Positions 1-7,199 of a stretch of 33,125 nt of DNA are shown piece after piece. Numbering within the stretch: position 1 is the stretch's first letter; every line of letters starts with the position of its first letter. Source of the DNA: CAYRFQ01 sp964423615 (GTDB taxonomy: Bacteria > Planctomycetota > Planctomycetia > Gemmatales > Gemmataceae); contig CAYRFQ010000089.1 of the NCBI GenBank assembly GCA_964423615.1, forward strand, positions 1-33,125, read 5' to 3'. A program made the translations under genes and the position numbers. Below the pieces are notes generated by a model. The model worked only from the letters and a program-made list of their open reading frames with translations. It made no database searches and was not told the DNA's origin.

Positions 1-375
1 ATAGGCGCAGCTGGGATTCTGGCCACCTACCACACCCCTTTACCGAATGGTTACACGAGGCGGAGAAAGAACGACGAAATGGGAGTGGTTTCCCCTACCG
101 TTTTGGTGCATTTTTACTGTAGTTCCCGCGCAATTTTTGGTCCAACAGGGCACTGTATTTAGGCAACAATTCGGTCAAGATCGATCTGGTGTAGTTCTCC
201 AATTCTTTTGTCCACAAAATGTTTAAATTTTTCCTTGCGTCCGATTCGCGGAACCGTTGCAATGTACATGGAAACTTATGCCCTTTGTATGCACCCTACC
301 TTGAGGTGTTTCAACCTTTTGGCCCCCGCACCATTCCAAGTCGGGCCGCATTGTCATTGACCAAGGAGAACTGCA
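1..375. other. Gene-free left edge, upstream of the first DUF1501 gene
   Basis: I see no convincing gene here. The short open frames that cross it lack a ribosome-binding site and overlap the start of the DUF1501 gene in another frame. The stretch presumably holds the 5' untranslated region and promoter of that gene, but I found no clear -35/-10 pair. The last bases contain AAGGAG at 362-367, the ribosome-binding site of the following gene. Confidence 0.5.
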
Positions 376-1848
376 ATGTTGACGGTTTCATCCGACAGCT
401 GGACCAAGGACTGCGAAGGGCACTCTCGCCGTGACTTTCTGAAAGTCGGTGCGTTGGGCCTCGGTGGATTGACGCTTCCGGCGTTGTTGCAAGCTCAAGC
501 TCAAGCCTCGGAAGCTGGCAGCCACATCCGAAACAAGTCAGTGGTATTCTTGTTCTTGCACGGCGGTGCCAGCCAGATCGAGACATGGGACCCGAAGATG
601 ACGGCGCCGAGCAACATTCGCAGTTATACCGGCGAGGTCCAGACGAAGCTGCCAGGCGTGACGTTCGGCGGAACGTTTCCTCGACTTGCCGCTATGGCCG
701 ACAAGCTCGCCATCGTCCGTTCGTTCCGCGTTGGGACGGGGAGCCACGGAACGGGTCGTAGACTCGTTGCTACGGCTGGGAACGATTTGGAAGCCCCTCT
801 CGGTTCGATCTTTGCCCGGATCGCCGGAACAACTCACCCAACCACAGGCATGCCCACGAACATCGCGTTGCCTCCAAGTTCCGCGGGTGCTGAGTATAAC
901 GGGCTCGATGGCCGTATCGACATGCTCGAAAACACCGGAAAGCTCGCCCGAGAGTTCCGTCCGTTCGTCCCGAGCAGCGGACCGGCTGCCGCTGCCAACA
1001 ACAACCGTCGCCGTCGCGGAAGACCGGCTCCCAGTGGCGGATTACTTTCCGACATGCAACTACGGGTTCCGGCCGACCGACTCGACGACCGCCGAGCGCT
1101 CTTGCAGCAACTCAGCGAATTGCAGCAACACGTCGACCAACACGAGGTAGCGGCCGAACTCGGCCAATACCGTCAGCAAGCCTACAACGTCATTCTTCGA
1201 GGTGTCAGCCAAGCCTTCGATTTGTCGCAAGAAGACCCTCGCGTGTTGGCTCGCTACGACACCTCCGACCTGCGGATCCCGCAGAGCGTCCTGAACAAGG
1301 GCAGCCGTAACGCCCGAAAGATTCCTCAGTTCGAGCCGACCGCTCTTGGCAAACAATTGCTCATGGCACGTCGACTTTGCGAAGCGGGTTGTGGTTTCGT
1401 GACGGTCACCAGCCACGGGTGGGACATGCATGGCAACGCGTTGGGGATCAACGACGGTTTCCCGTGCCTCGGTCCGGCTCTCGACAAGGCCGTTTCGGGG
1501 TTCCTCGAAGACCTCGAATCGCGTGGCCTGAGTGACGACATCCTTCTCGTCATCACTGGCGAGATGGGCCGTACTCCACGGATCAACAACAAAGCCGGTC
1601 GGGACCACTGGGCTAACCTCTGCTCGCTAGCACTCGCCGGTGGTGGCCTGAAAATGGGACAGGTCATCGGTGCATCGGATCGCAACGCTGGCACCCCTGC
1701 CACGACTCCGGTAACACTCGATAACTTGCTTGCGACCGTCATGCACACGTTGTTCGACGTCGGGCAACTCCGAGTTACCCGCGGACTGCCGACAGAAGTT
1801 GTGCGAATGATCAATTCTGCGCAGCCGATTCGTGAGTTGTTTGCCTAA
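376..1848 (+). CDS. DUF1501 family protein, Tat-exported
   Basis: A 490-residue DUF1501 (sulfatase/alkaline-phosphatase-fold-like) protein of unknown function. The start is supported by AAGGAG at 362-367, eight bases upstream. A twin-arginine signal (SRRDFLKVGALGLGGLTLPA) lies near residues 17-37, so the folded protein is predicted to be exported by Tat. Family features include the FLFLHGGASQIETWDPK block near residue 55, the TSHGWDMHGN block near residue 350, ITGEMGRTP near residue 395, and the C-terminal PIRELFA ending typical of the family. A low-complexity Arg/Pro stretch (NNNRRRRGRPAP) sits near residue 210. In planctomycetes DUF1501 genes normally pair with DUF1549/DUF1553 genes; here the partner lies downstream after a 440-base gap. 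Family assignment is confident, biochemical role is unknown. Confidence 0.93.
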   Translation: MLTVSSDSWTKDCEGHSRRDFLKVGALGLGGLTLPALLQAQAQASEAGSHIRNKSVVFLFLHGGASQIETWDPKMTAPSNIRSYTGEVQTKLPGVTFGGTFPRLAAMADKLAIVRSFRVGTGSHGTGRRLVATAGNDLEAPLGSIFARIAGTTHPTTGMPTNIALPPSSAGAEYNGLDGRIDMLENTGKLAREFRPFVPSSGPAAAANNNRRRRGRPAPSGGLLSDMQLRVPADRLDDRRALLQQLSELQQHVDQHEVAAELGQYRQQAYNVILRGVSQAFDLSQEDPRVLARYDTSDLRIPQSVLNKGSRNARKIPQFEPTALGKQLLMARRLCEAGCGFVTVTSHGWDMHGNALGINDGFPCLGPALDKAVSGFLEDLESRGLSDDILLVITGEMGRTPRINNKAGRDHWANLCSLALAGGGLKMGQVIGASDRNAGTPATTPVTLDNLLATVMHTLFDVGQLRVTRGLPTEVVRMINSAQPIRELFA

Positions 1849-2287
1849 AGAAAGGACGCATGGCGAAACTCGCTGACGGAAGTTTCTCGCCCTGGTTGGA
1901 CGGTCGGATCTCCCGATGTTGGGTTCGGATGGTTTGCAAGGCTGACCACGGGCTGAGGCCCGTGGCTAGAGTGTATTACCGCGTCGGGGGGCAACAACAC
2001 AATACACGATCCATATCTATCCGACTGCCCAGGCGGGCGGTGGAGCTTTGATCCAAAACTTGTGGGTGCCATCTGTAGCTTTCTGGTCTGTTTTGTTCCG
2101 ACAGGTCGTCGTCACAACCGCCTGGCAAGTTCCTCGTCACACACTACGAAAATCGCAAAAAACACCCCCCGTTTTCCATACATTCTCGATGAGACATTAC
2201 AGACACCTTATAACATCTTCGGAACGCAAGACGTTCAACCCACCCTGCGACGTTCCGCCCTTCTACTCGACGGAGAAGAAAACACTC
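1849..2287. other. 440-base intergenic gap with REP-like palindrome
   Basis: This gap separates the DUF1501 and DUF1549 genes. It contains a perfect 8-bp stem palindrome at 1946-1965 (listed separately). The DUF1549 frame stays open back to 2048, but that extension has no ribosome-binding site and does not resemble a signal sequence. The short frame at 1860-2051 covers the palindrome and is not convincing. No clear promoter was found. Confidence 0.5.
1946..1965. repeat. REP-like palindrome
   Basis: The sequence CCACGGGC-TGAG-GCCCGTGG is a perfect 8-bp stem with a 4-base loop, followed by CTAGAGTGTATTAC. Palindromes of this CCACGGGC/GCCCGTGG type are, from memory, dispersed in several planctomycete genomes. 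I see only one copy in this window, so its repetitive nature is inferred. No U-tract follows, which argues against a simple terminator. Confidence 0.5.
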
Positions 2288-4810
2288 ATGAACTTGTGCA
2301 AATACATAGTTCCGATTTCTTGCTTGGTTCTGTTGCTTGGCAGCGGTCAAGCCTTTTCCGAGTCCAAGGAATCGGCGATTCCGAAAAAGCTGAAATCTAT
2401 CTCGATTGAGACGGGACGTTCGCATGACAACAACTTCGTTTTGGCGGGGCGAGACTCCGCCCAACAGTTGGTCGTGACTGCAAAGGACACAACCGGAAAA
2501 GTGCACGATGTCACGCGCACTGTGCAGTATCAAGTTTCTCCACAGGAAATCGTGAACGTCAGCGAGACCGGACAAGTGACCGGCCTCAAAGAAGGGCAGG
2601 CGACGATCGTGGCGAAAGGCCCGAACGACCTCGTGGCCAAGACAACGGTGAAAGTCACGAATATTGTTGAAGACTTGCCGATCAACTTTGCGAATGAGGT
2701 CGTACCGATTTTCACCCGTTATGGTTGCAATAGTGGTGGATGTCATGGAAAGTCGGGCGGACAGAACGGTTTCTCGTTGTCGTTGCTCGGATTCGAACCG
2801 CAAGAAGATTTTGACTTTTTGGTGAAGGAAGGCCGTGGTCGTCGCATCTTGCCTTCGATCCCGACGTATAGCCTCCTACTGCGAAAAGCCTCTGGGCAGA
2901 TGGCCCACGGCGGCGGTGGCCGGATTAAAGTTGACTCGGCGGCGTACCGCGTTCTCCGCCGTTGGATCGAACAAGGTACTCCCTACGGAGACAAAGACGA
3001 TCCCGTCGTCAGTCGAATCGAAGTTACTCCCGCATCGCGGGTTTTGGCTCCGAACTCGTCCCAACAACTGGTCGTCGTGGCGCATTACTCCGACGGGAGC
3101 ACCAAGGACGTCACAAGTTTGGCCCAGTTTGAATCGAATGCGACTGACCTGGCACACGTTTCCGAAAGTGGCGTCGTGACCACGAGTGAACTGCCGGGCG
3201 TTGTGGCCGTGATGGCCCGCTTCCAGATTCACGTTGGGGTTTTCCGGGCGACGATCCCGCTCGATGCTCCAATGGAGTCGATGCCCGTCGAGAACAACTT
3301 CATCGATCGCCTGGTCTTCAAACAGCTCAAGTCGCTGGGATTGCCTCCGTCGGAAGGTTGTAAGGATTCGACGTTCCTTCGGCGCGTTACGATCGACATC
3401 GCTGGGCGACTGCCGACGTTCGAAGAAACCAAGAAGTTTCTCGCCGATGAGAGCAAAGATAAAAGAGCCAAGCTCGTCGACCGCTTGCTGGCCACCGAGG
3501 ACTATGCCGACTACTTCGCGAACAAGTGGAGCGCCGTCCTTCGCAACAAGCGAGAGAATTCGAAAGAAGACACCAAGCCGACGTTCGCCTTTCATCGTTG
3601 GATTCGCGAGAGTTTGGCGAAGAACAAGCCGTACGATCACTTTGTCCGAGAGATCCTGACCGCGACAGGCAAGGAAGTCCAGACGCCACCAGTGACATGG
3701 TATCGAGAGGTCCGTGGCCCTTCGGCTCAACTCGAAGACGTGTCGCAACTCTTCATGGGTCAGCGAATCGGCTGTGCGAAGTGTCATCACCACCCACTGG
3801 AAAAGTGGAGCCAGGACGACTACTACGGATTCGCCGCGTTTTTCTCGCAAGTCAAATACAAGGATCCGCCACGACCAAAACGAACGAAAAAGAATCGCAA
3901 GAAAAAGGGAAAGGTTGCCAAGCCGCTTCTGGAGATATTGCATCAGCCAGGGATTGCCAAGGCCAAGAATCCGCGTTCGGGTGATTTCGTGTATCCCACC
4001 GGTCTTGGTGGCAAGACCATGAAGCTCCCTGCGAACGTCGATCCTCGGACGAAACTGGCCGACTGGTTGACGTCCCCGAAAAACCCGTATTTCGCTCGTG
4101 TATTGGTCAATCGCTATTGGAAACACTTCATGGGCCGCGGCCTTGTCGAGCCCGAAGACGACATGCGTGTGACCAATCCACCGACCAATCCGGAGTTGCT
4201 CGACGCTCTTGAACAACATTTCATCGCCAGCAAGTACGACCTCAAGAATTTGATCAAGACGATCTGTAATTCTCGCGTGTACCAGCTGAGTGGCATCTCG
4301 AACAAATTCAACAAGACGGACCACCAGAACTTCTCGCGGTTCTACGCCCGCCGACTTCATGCCGAGGTGTTGCTTGATGCGATCGACCAGGTGACCGACA
4401 CACGAACCCGGTTCACGGGCACTCCCCAAGGTACACGAGCGGTGCAACTTCCCGACAACGCCTTCGATTCATATTTCTTGTCGGTCTTCGGTCGTCCGAG
4501 TGCCTCGAGCGCGTGTGAATGCGAGCGGACTTCGTCCTTGAACTTAGCGCAGCTACTGCACCTCCTGAACTCCTCGGACATCTTGAAAAAGGTGGCCGGT
4601 ACGCGGGCCCAGAAGATTTCCCGCGACCGTCGCTCCCACGAAGAGAAACTCCGTGAGTTGTATCTTGTAGCCCTCTCGCGAAAGCCAAGCCAAGCCGAGC
4701 TGGGAGTTTTGACGAGTTACATCGAGCAGCGACAACGAAACACAAAAGCTGCTTACGAAGATGTGATTTGGTCACTCATTAATTCGCCGGAGTTTTTGTT
4801 CAATCACTAG
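2288..4810 (+). CDS. Big_2 + DUF1549/DUF1553 secreted protein (c-type-heme-like motifs)
   Basis: The 840-residue protein begins at ATG 2288, with GGAG at 2272-2275 and an immediate signal peptide (MNLCKYIVPISCLVLLLGS). The open frame extends back to 2048, but that extension looks non-coding. Domain order: Ig-like Big_2 at about residues 35-125; a CNSGGCHG motif near residue 147 (atypical CX4CH heme-type motif); a second Ig-like stretch at about 242-325; DUF1549 at about 336-545 with CAKCHHHP near 496 (CXXCH); and DUF1553 at about 583-838 with the VNRYWKHFMGRGLV block and the INSPEFLFNH end. A Lys-rich insert near 535-550 (RPKRTKKNRKKKGK) interrupts the region between the two DUFs. Such proteins pair with DUF1501 proteins in planctomycetes and are thought to be envelope-located; their function is unknown. 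Confidence 0.92.
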   Translation: MNLCKYIVPISCLVLLLGSGQAFSESKESAIPKKLKSISIETGRSHDNNFVLAGRDSAQQLVVTAKDTTGKVHDVTRTVQYQVSPQEIVNVSETGQVTGLKEGQATIVAKGPNDLVAKTTVKVTNIVEDLPINFANEVVPIFTRYGCNSGGCHGKSGGQNGFSLSLLGFEPQEDFDFLVKEGRGRRILPSIPTYSLLLRKASGQMAHGGGGRIKVDSAAYRVLRRWIEQGTPYGDKDDPVVSRIEVTPASRVLAPNSSQQLVVVAHYSDGSTKDVTSLAQFESNATDLAHVSESGVVTTSELPGVVAVMARFQIHVGVFRATIPLDAPMESMPVENNFIDRLVFKQLKSLGLPPSEGCKDSTFLRRVTIDIAGRLPTFEETKKFLADESKDKRAKLVDRLLATEDYADYFANKWSAVLRNKRENSKEDTKPTFAFHRWIRESLAKNKPYDHFVREILTATGKEVQTPPVTWYREVRGPSAQLEDVSQLFMGQRIGCAKCHHHPLEKWSQDDYYGFAAFFSQVKYKDPPRPKRTKKNRKKKGKVAKPLLEILHQPGIAKAKNPRSGDFVYPTGLGGKTMKLPANVDPRTKLADWLTSPKNPYFARVLVNRYWKHFMGRGLVEPEDDMRVTNPPTNPELLDALEQHFIASKYDLKNLIKTICNSRVYQLSGISNKFNKTDHQNFSRFYARRLHAEVLLDAIDQVTDTRTRFTGTPQGTRAVQLPDNAFDSYFLSVFGRPSASSACECERTSSLNLAQLLHLLNSSDILKKVAGTRAQKISRDRRSHEEKLRELYLVALSRKPSQAELGVLTSYIEQRQRNTKAAYEDVIWSLINSPEFLFNH

Positions 4811-5246
4811 AGCCGACCGACTTTTGTGTAGCGGTGTCCTTTTTGCACCAGCAACGCAGAGACGCTTGGGCAAATCGTTGACCGCTACACTCGTTCTAAT
4901 CGTCTCAAGAGCAAATTGCGTTTGGCCAGAGAGTGCTCTCGAAGTTATGCCCTCTGGTTCAGTTGTCAGGTCAAAGCGATACTTTCGAAAGGGGAAACGT
5001 TGGCGACACGATGTTCCCGCTCCCGCCTAGTCACTCCCAAGGATTCTGGATGCTGAGACAAACACTTTTGCGGTAGTTGAGAGATAGCTTCCAACAGCGT
5101 TCTCGAAAATTCTGGTTCCAAACGCTTGACCCCCCTCACTTCGCCAGATACCATCTTTATGAATGGGTCAAGTTAACGTGGCTTGACGAACTAGAGGTCT
5201 ATTTGGGGTTGGATGCCACACCACCCAAGTAGATGAGGCTCTAGAA
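4811..5246. other. Gene-free stretch upstream of the leader region
   Basis: No supported gene. Short frames at 4824-5030 and on the opposite strand have no ribosome-binding site. A 10-base inverted repeat (listed separately) lies at its left end. TTGACG at 5183-5188 resembles a -35 box that could drive the downstream mini-ORF, but no matching -10 box lies at the right distance. Confidence 0.4.
4826..4890. repeat. 10-bp inverted repeat just after the DUF1549 gene
   Basis: GTGTAGCGGT at 4826-4835 is exactly complementary to ACCGCTACAC at 4881-4890, with 45 bases between. It starts 16 bases after the stop codon of the DUF1549 gene. It could be a remnant of a small mobile repeat or an RNA stem at the transcript 3' end. 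No U-tract follows, so it is not a typical intrinsic terminator. Confidence 0.35.
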
Positions 5247-5259
5247 AAAGGAGGTGATC
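5247..5259 (+). promoter_or_regulatory. Near-ideal Shine-Dalgarno sequence
   Basis: AAAGGAGGTGATC is complementary over about 12-13 bases to the canonical bacterial 16S rRNA 3' tail. GGAGG ends 6 bases before ATG 5261. This is far longer than the 4-6 base sites in front of every other gene in the window, and it decides the start of the 11-codon mini-ORF. Confidence 0.6.
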
Positions 5260-5260
5260 A

Positions 5261-5296
5261 ATGAGTACCGGTGGTTTTATGAGCTGGCTGCGCTAA
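5261..5296 (+). CDS. 11-codon candidate leader peptide (MSTGGFMSWLR)
   Basis: An 11-residue open frame, MSTGGFMSWLR, follows an almost ideal Shine-Dalgarno sequence at optimal spacing. It ends in Phe-Met-Ser-Trp-Leu-Arg and is followed by G+C-rich complementary segments: GCACC-GTT-GGTGC, and GGCTGC inside the last codons, which can pair with GCAGCC downstream. An intrinsic terminator lies at 5346-5385. This is the layout of a ribosome-monitored leader. The next large gene in the same direction is aroF, and leader-peptide attenuation of a DAHP synthase gene (aroR-aroF) is known in Corynebacterium glutamicum. Only one Trp and one Phe codon are present, so amino-acid sensing is inferred. It could instead be a small translated RNA unrelated to aroF, since aroF lies 676 bases away with a second terminator between. 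Confidence 0.4.
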   Translation: MSTGGFMSWLR

Positions 5297-5345
5297 TGGC
5301 GGCCGACGGGCGCACCGTTGGTGCAGCCGCGAGTCAACATTGGTA

Positions 5346-5385
5346 GGAAACCTCGGGCGTATCTAACCGAGGTTTCCCTATTTTT
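5346..5385 (+). terminator. Intrinsic terminator after the mini-ORF
   Basis: A perfect 11-bp stem, GGAAACCTCGG (5346-5356) with CCGAGGTTTCC (5367-5377), has a 10-base loop and is followed by CTATTTTT. It lies 49 bases beyond the mini-ORF stop. Another hairpin without a U-tract (ATCACGCA-CCT-TGCGTGAT) follows at 5423-5441. Confidence 0.75.
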
Positions 5386-5526
5386 GATTAGCCTGATTAA
5401 TCGGTGAATTCCCTTAACACTCCATCACGCACCTTGCGTGATCCCTATACAGGTCGCAGACGAGTCCTCTGATCTTTTAGGTCGACGCACTCACTACTCG
5501 AACCTCATTCCAAAGCGAAGATTATA

Positions 5527-5655
5527 ATGCTCAACTTCGGTCTTGCGAATCCTGTTATTGCAACCGTCATTGTCTGTGTAGTGTCGGTCTATGGTTTTTG
5601 GCGCATTTTTAGCCAAGAGAAACAGTGGGTCCGGGCACACGCGGCGAAACGGTAA
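5527..5655 (+). CDS. 42-residue hydrophobic peptide / possible aromatic leader
   Basis: A 42-codon frame starting at ATG 5527 encodes a peptide with one predicted membrane segment (about residues 8-26, PVIATVIVCVVSVYGFW) and a basic C-terminus (WVRAHAAKR). Residues 22-34 hold Tyr, Phe, Trp, Phe and Trp, and a strong terminator starts 40 bases after the stop, ahead of the DAHP synthase gene. That permits two readings: a genuine single-pass micro-protein, or an aromatic-amino-acid leader peptide. The ribosome-binding site is weak (GCGAAG at 5515-5520). TATAAT at 5523-5528 overlaps the start codon, which could instead be a -10 box that places transcription start inside the frame. It is not a recognised family. 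Confidence 0.45.
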   Translation: MLNFGLANPVIATVIVCVVSVYGFWRIFSQEKQWVRAHAAKR

Positions 5656-5692
5656 ATTACCGAATCATTTCGAACTGAATATAAATTACCGC

Positions 5693-5733
5693 AAAACCCT
5701 GAAACCCACGTTGGTTTCAGGGTTTTTTGTTTT
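5693..5733 (+). terminator. Strong intrinsic terminator upstream of aroF
   Basis: A perfect 12-bp stem, AACCCTGAAACC (5695-5706) with GGTTTCAGGGTT (5713-5724), closes a 6-base loop and runs into TTTTTTGTTTT. This is the clearest terminator in the window. It lies 240 bases before the aroF start, so it either ends the transcript of the small 42-codon gene or acts as an attenuator. Confidence 0.85.
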
Positions 5734-5972
5734 CTGCTCAATAGGATTAGCATTGTCGCGGATGCTGAATGTGGAAAAAGAAATTGAGCCGGACAGACCG
5801 TTTGGTTACGGAAGGGTTTCCCGAACGGTTCCTGGGATAAGTCCCTTTTTGACGAACTGAAACGTTGGCTTCGTCAAGGCAACTTGTCTCAATGCACAGT
5901 CTCCGTGGCTTATCAAGAATATCGACTAGAAGACGTTACGTTAAGCCCCAACATTGCTGCGAGGACTGTATT

Positions 5973-6986
5973 ATGATCGTCGTCATGAGAGCTGATGCGA
6001 GCCCCAAAGACATCGATGGGGCTGTCGAACACATAAAACACTTGGGATTACAGAGCCAGGTCATCATGGGAACCGAACGAACCGTCGTCGCTGCTCTTGG
6101 AGAAAAACGAGATGGAGCCAAGGAAGCCTTGGAACTCCTACCTGGCGTCGACAAAGTTGTCCGAATCCTCGCCCCTTACAAAGTTGCGAGTCGAGAAGGC
6201 AAGAAGGAGCAAACCCAGGTTCGTGCCTTGAATTTGAAGGTTGGTCGCAACCACCTTGGTGTCATCGCTGGTCCTTGCTCGGTCGAGAGCCGCGACCAAA
6301 TCTTGGAATGTGCCGAACGGGTCAAAGCTGCTGGAGCGTCCGGGTTGCGAGGTGGTGCATTCAAGCCGCGAACGAGCCCCTACAGCTTCCAGGGTTTAAA
6401 GGAAAAAGGTCTTGAGTTGCTCGCCGAAGCTCGAGAGAAAACCGGGCTCGCAGTCGTCACCGAAGTCATGGCGCCGGAGCACGTTCCGCTGGTCGCCAAC
6501 TACGCCGACGTCCTGCAAATTGGTGCCAGGAACATGCAGAATTATCCGCTTTTGGAAGCCGCCGGAGAATCGAAGCTCCCGATCATGCTCAAGCGTGGCG
6601 CTTCGGCAACGATGGACGAGTTCTTGCTCGCCGCCGAGTACATTCTCAAAACGGGGAACGAACAAGTCATGCTTTGCGAACGTGGCATCCGGACGTTCGA
6701 AGACCACACTCGCTTCACCCTTCCACTGGCCAGCGTTCCTTACCTACATCAGACTACGCACTTGCCTGTTGTTGTCGATCCAAGTCACGGTACCGGCAAA
6801 GCCAGTCTCGTCGCCACAATGGCTAGGGCCGGTGTCGCTGCCGGTGCCGATGGAATCATCGTCGAAGTTCATCCAGACCCATCCAACGCCCTGAGTGATG
6901 GATTCCAGGCGCTGACGTTCGACGAATTTGACAAGATGATGGCCGAGTGCCGCAAGATGGTCGAACTTCTGGACAAACAGATGTAA
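5973..6986 (+). CDS. aroF: 3-deoxy-7-phosphoheptulonate (DAHP) synthase, type I-beta
   Basis: Condenses phosphoenolpyruvate with erythrose 4-phosphate, the first step of the shikimate pathway. Start at ATG 5973 (GAGG at 5961-5964, 8 bases upstream) gives 337 residues, the length of the Thermotoga-type enzyme; the frame opens earlier at 5865 without support. Residues 1-70 are the N-terminal ferredoxin-like/ACT-like domain (MIVVMRADASPKDIDGAVEH), which in this subfamily mediates feedback inhibition by aromatic amino acids. The catalytic barrel follows: GPCSVESRDQI near 98, RGGAFKPRTSPYSFQGL near 125, KRGASATMDEFL near 208, ERGIRTFEDHTRF near 232 and VVVDPSHGTGKASLV near 266. Two terminators and two small ORFs lie upstream, hinting at transcriptional control. 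ilvB follows in the same direction after 213 bases. Confidence 0.95.
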   Translation: MIVVMRADASPKDIDGAVEHIKHLGLQSQVIMGTERTVVAALGEKRDGAKEALELLPGVDKVVRILAPYKVASREGKKEQTQVRALNLKVGRNHLGVIAGPCSVESRDQILECAERVKAAGASGLRGGAFKPRTSPYSFQGLKEKGLELLAEAREKTGLAVVTEVMAPEHVPLVANYADVLQIGARNMQNYPLLEAAGESKLPIMLKRGASATMDEFLLAAEYILKTGNEQVMLCERGIRTFEDHTRFTLPLASVPYLHQTTHLPVVVDPSHGTGKASLVATMARAGVAAGADGIIVEVHPDPSNALSDGFQALTFDEFDKMMAECRKMVELLDKQM

Positions 6987-7122
6987 GAGTTAGGAACAGA
7001 GAATACGGAAAACAATGAGTCGAGATATGAGAGCTGAGAGGTAGGAACGAATTTTTCGCAGGATGTTGCGAGCCACCCAGACCACAGGACTTGCAGACAC
7101 CTCGACCTGCCCTCCATAGTCT

Positions 7123-7134
7123 ATTCCATGGAAT
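7123..7134. promoter_or_regulatory. 12-bp perfect palindrome upstream of ilvB
   Basis: ATTCCATGGAAT is a perfect dyad 66 bases before the ilvB start, in the 213-base gap after aroF. It could be an operator for a dimeric regulator, but a single palindrome of this length can occur by chance. Confidence 0.2.
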
Positions 7135-7199
7135 GTCCTTCGTATGTTTCGGTGTAGAGACGGACTTGCCTTCCTTTCGCAAAGCAGGAGATAAACGTC

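Noticed and set aside
2876..4447. 523-codon minus-strand open frame
   Set aside because: Exact antisense shadow of the DUF1549/DUF1553 gene; no domain or ribosome-binding site, and the plus-strand protein is clearly recognisable.
5228..5250. Hammerhead-like segment (GATGAG...GAAA)
   Set aside because: The CUGAUGA core is not exact and no cleavage-site stem can be drawn; the GAAA overlaps the Shine-Dalgarno sequence.
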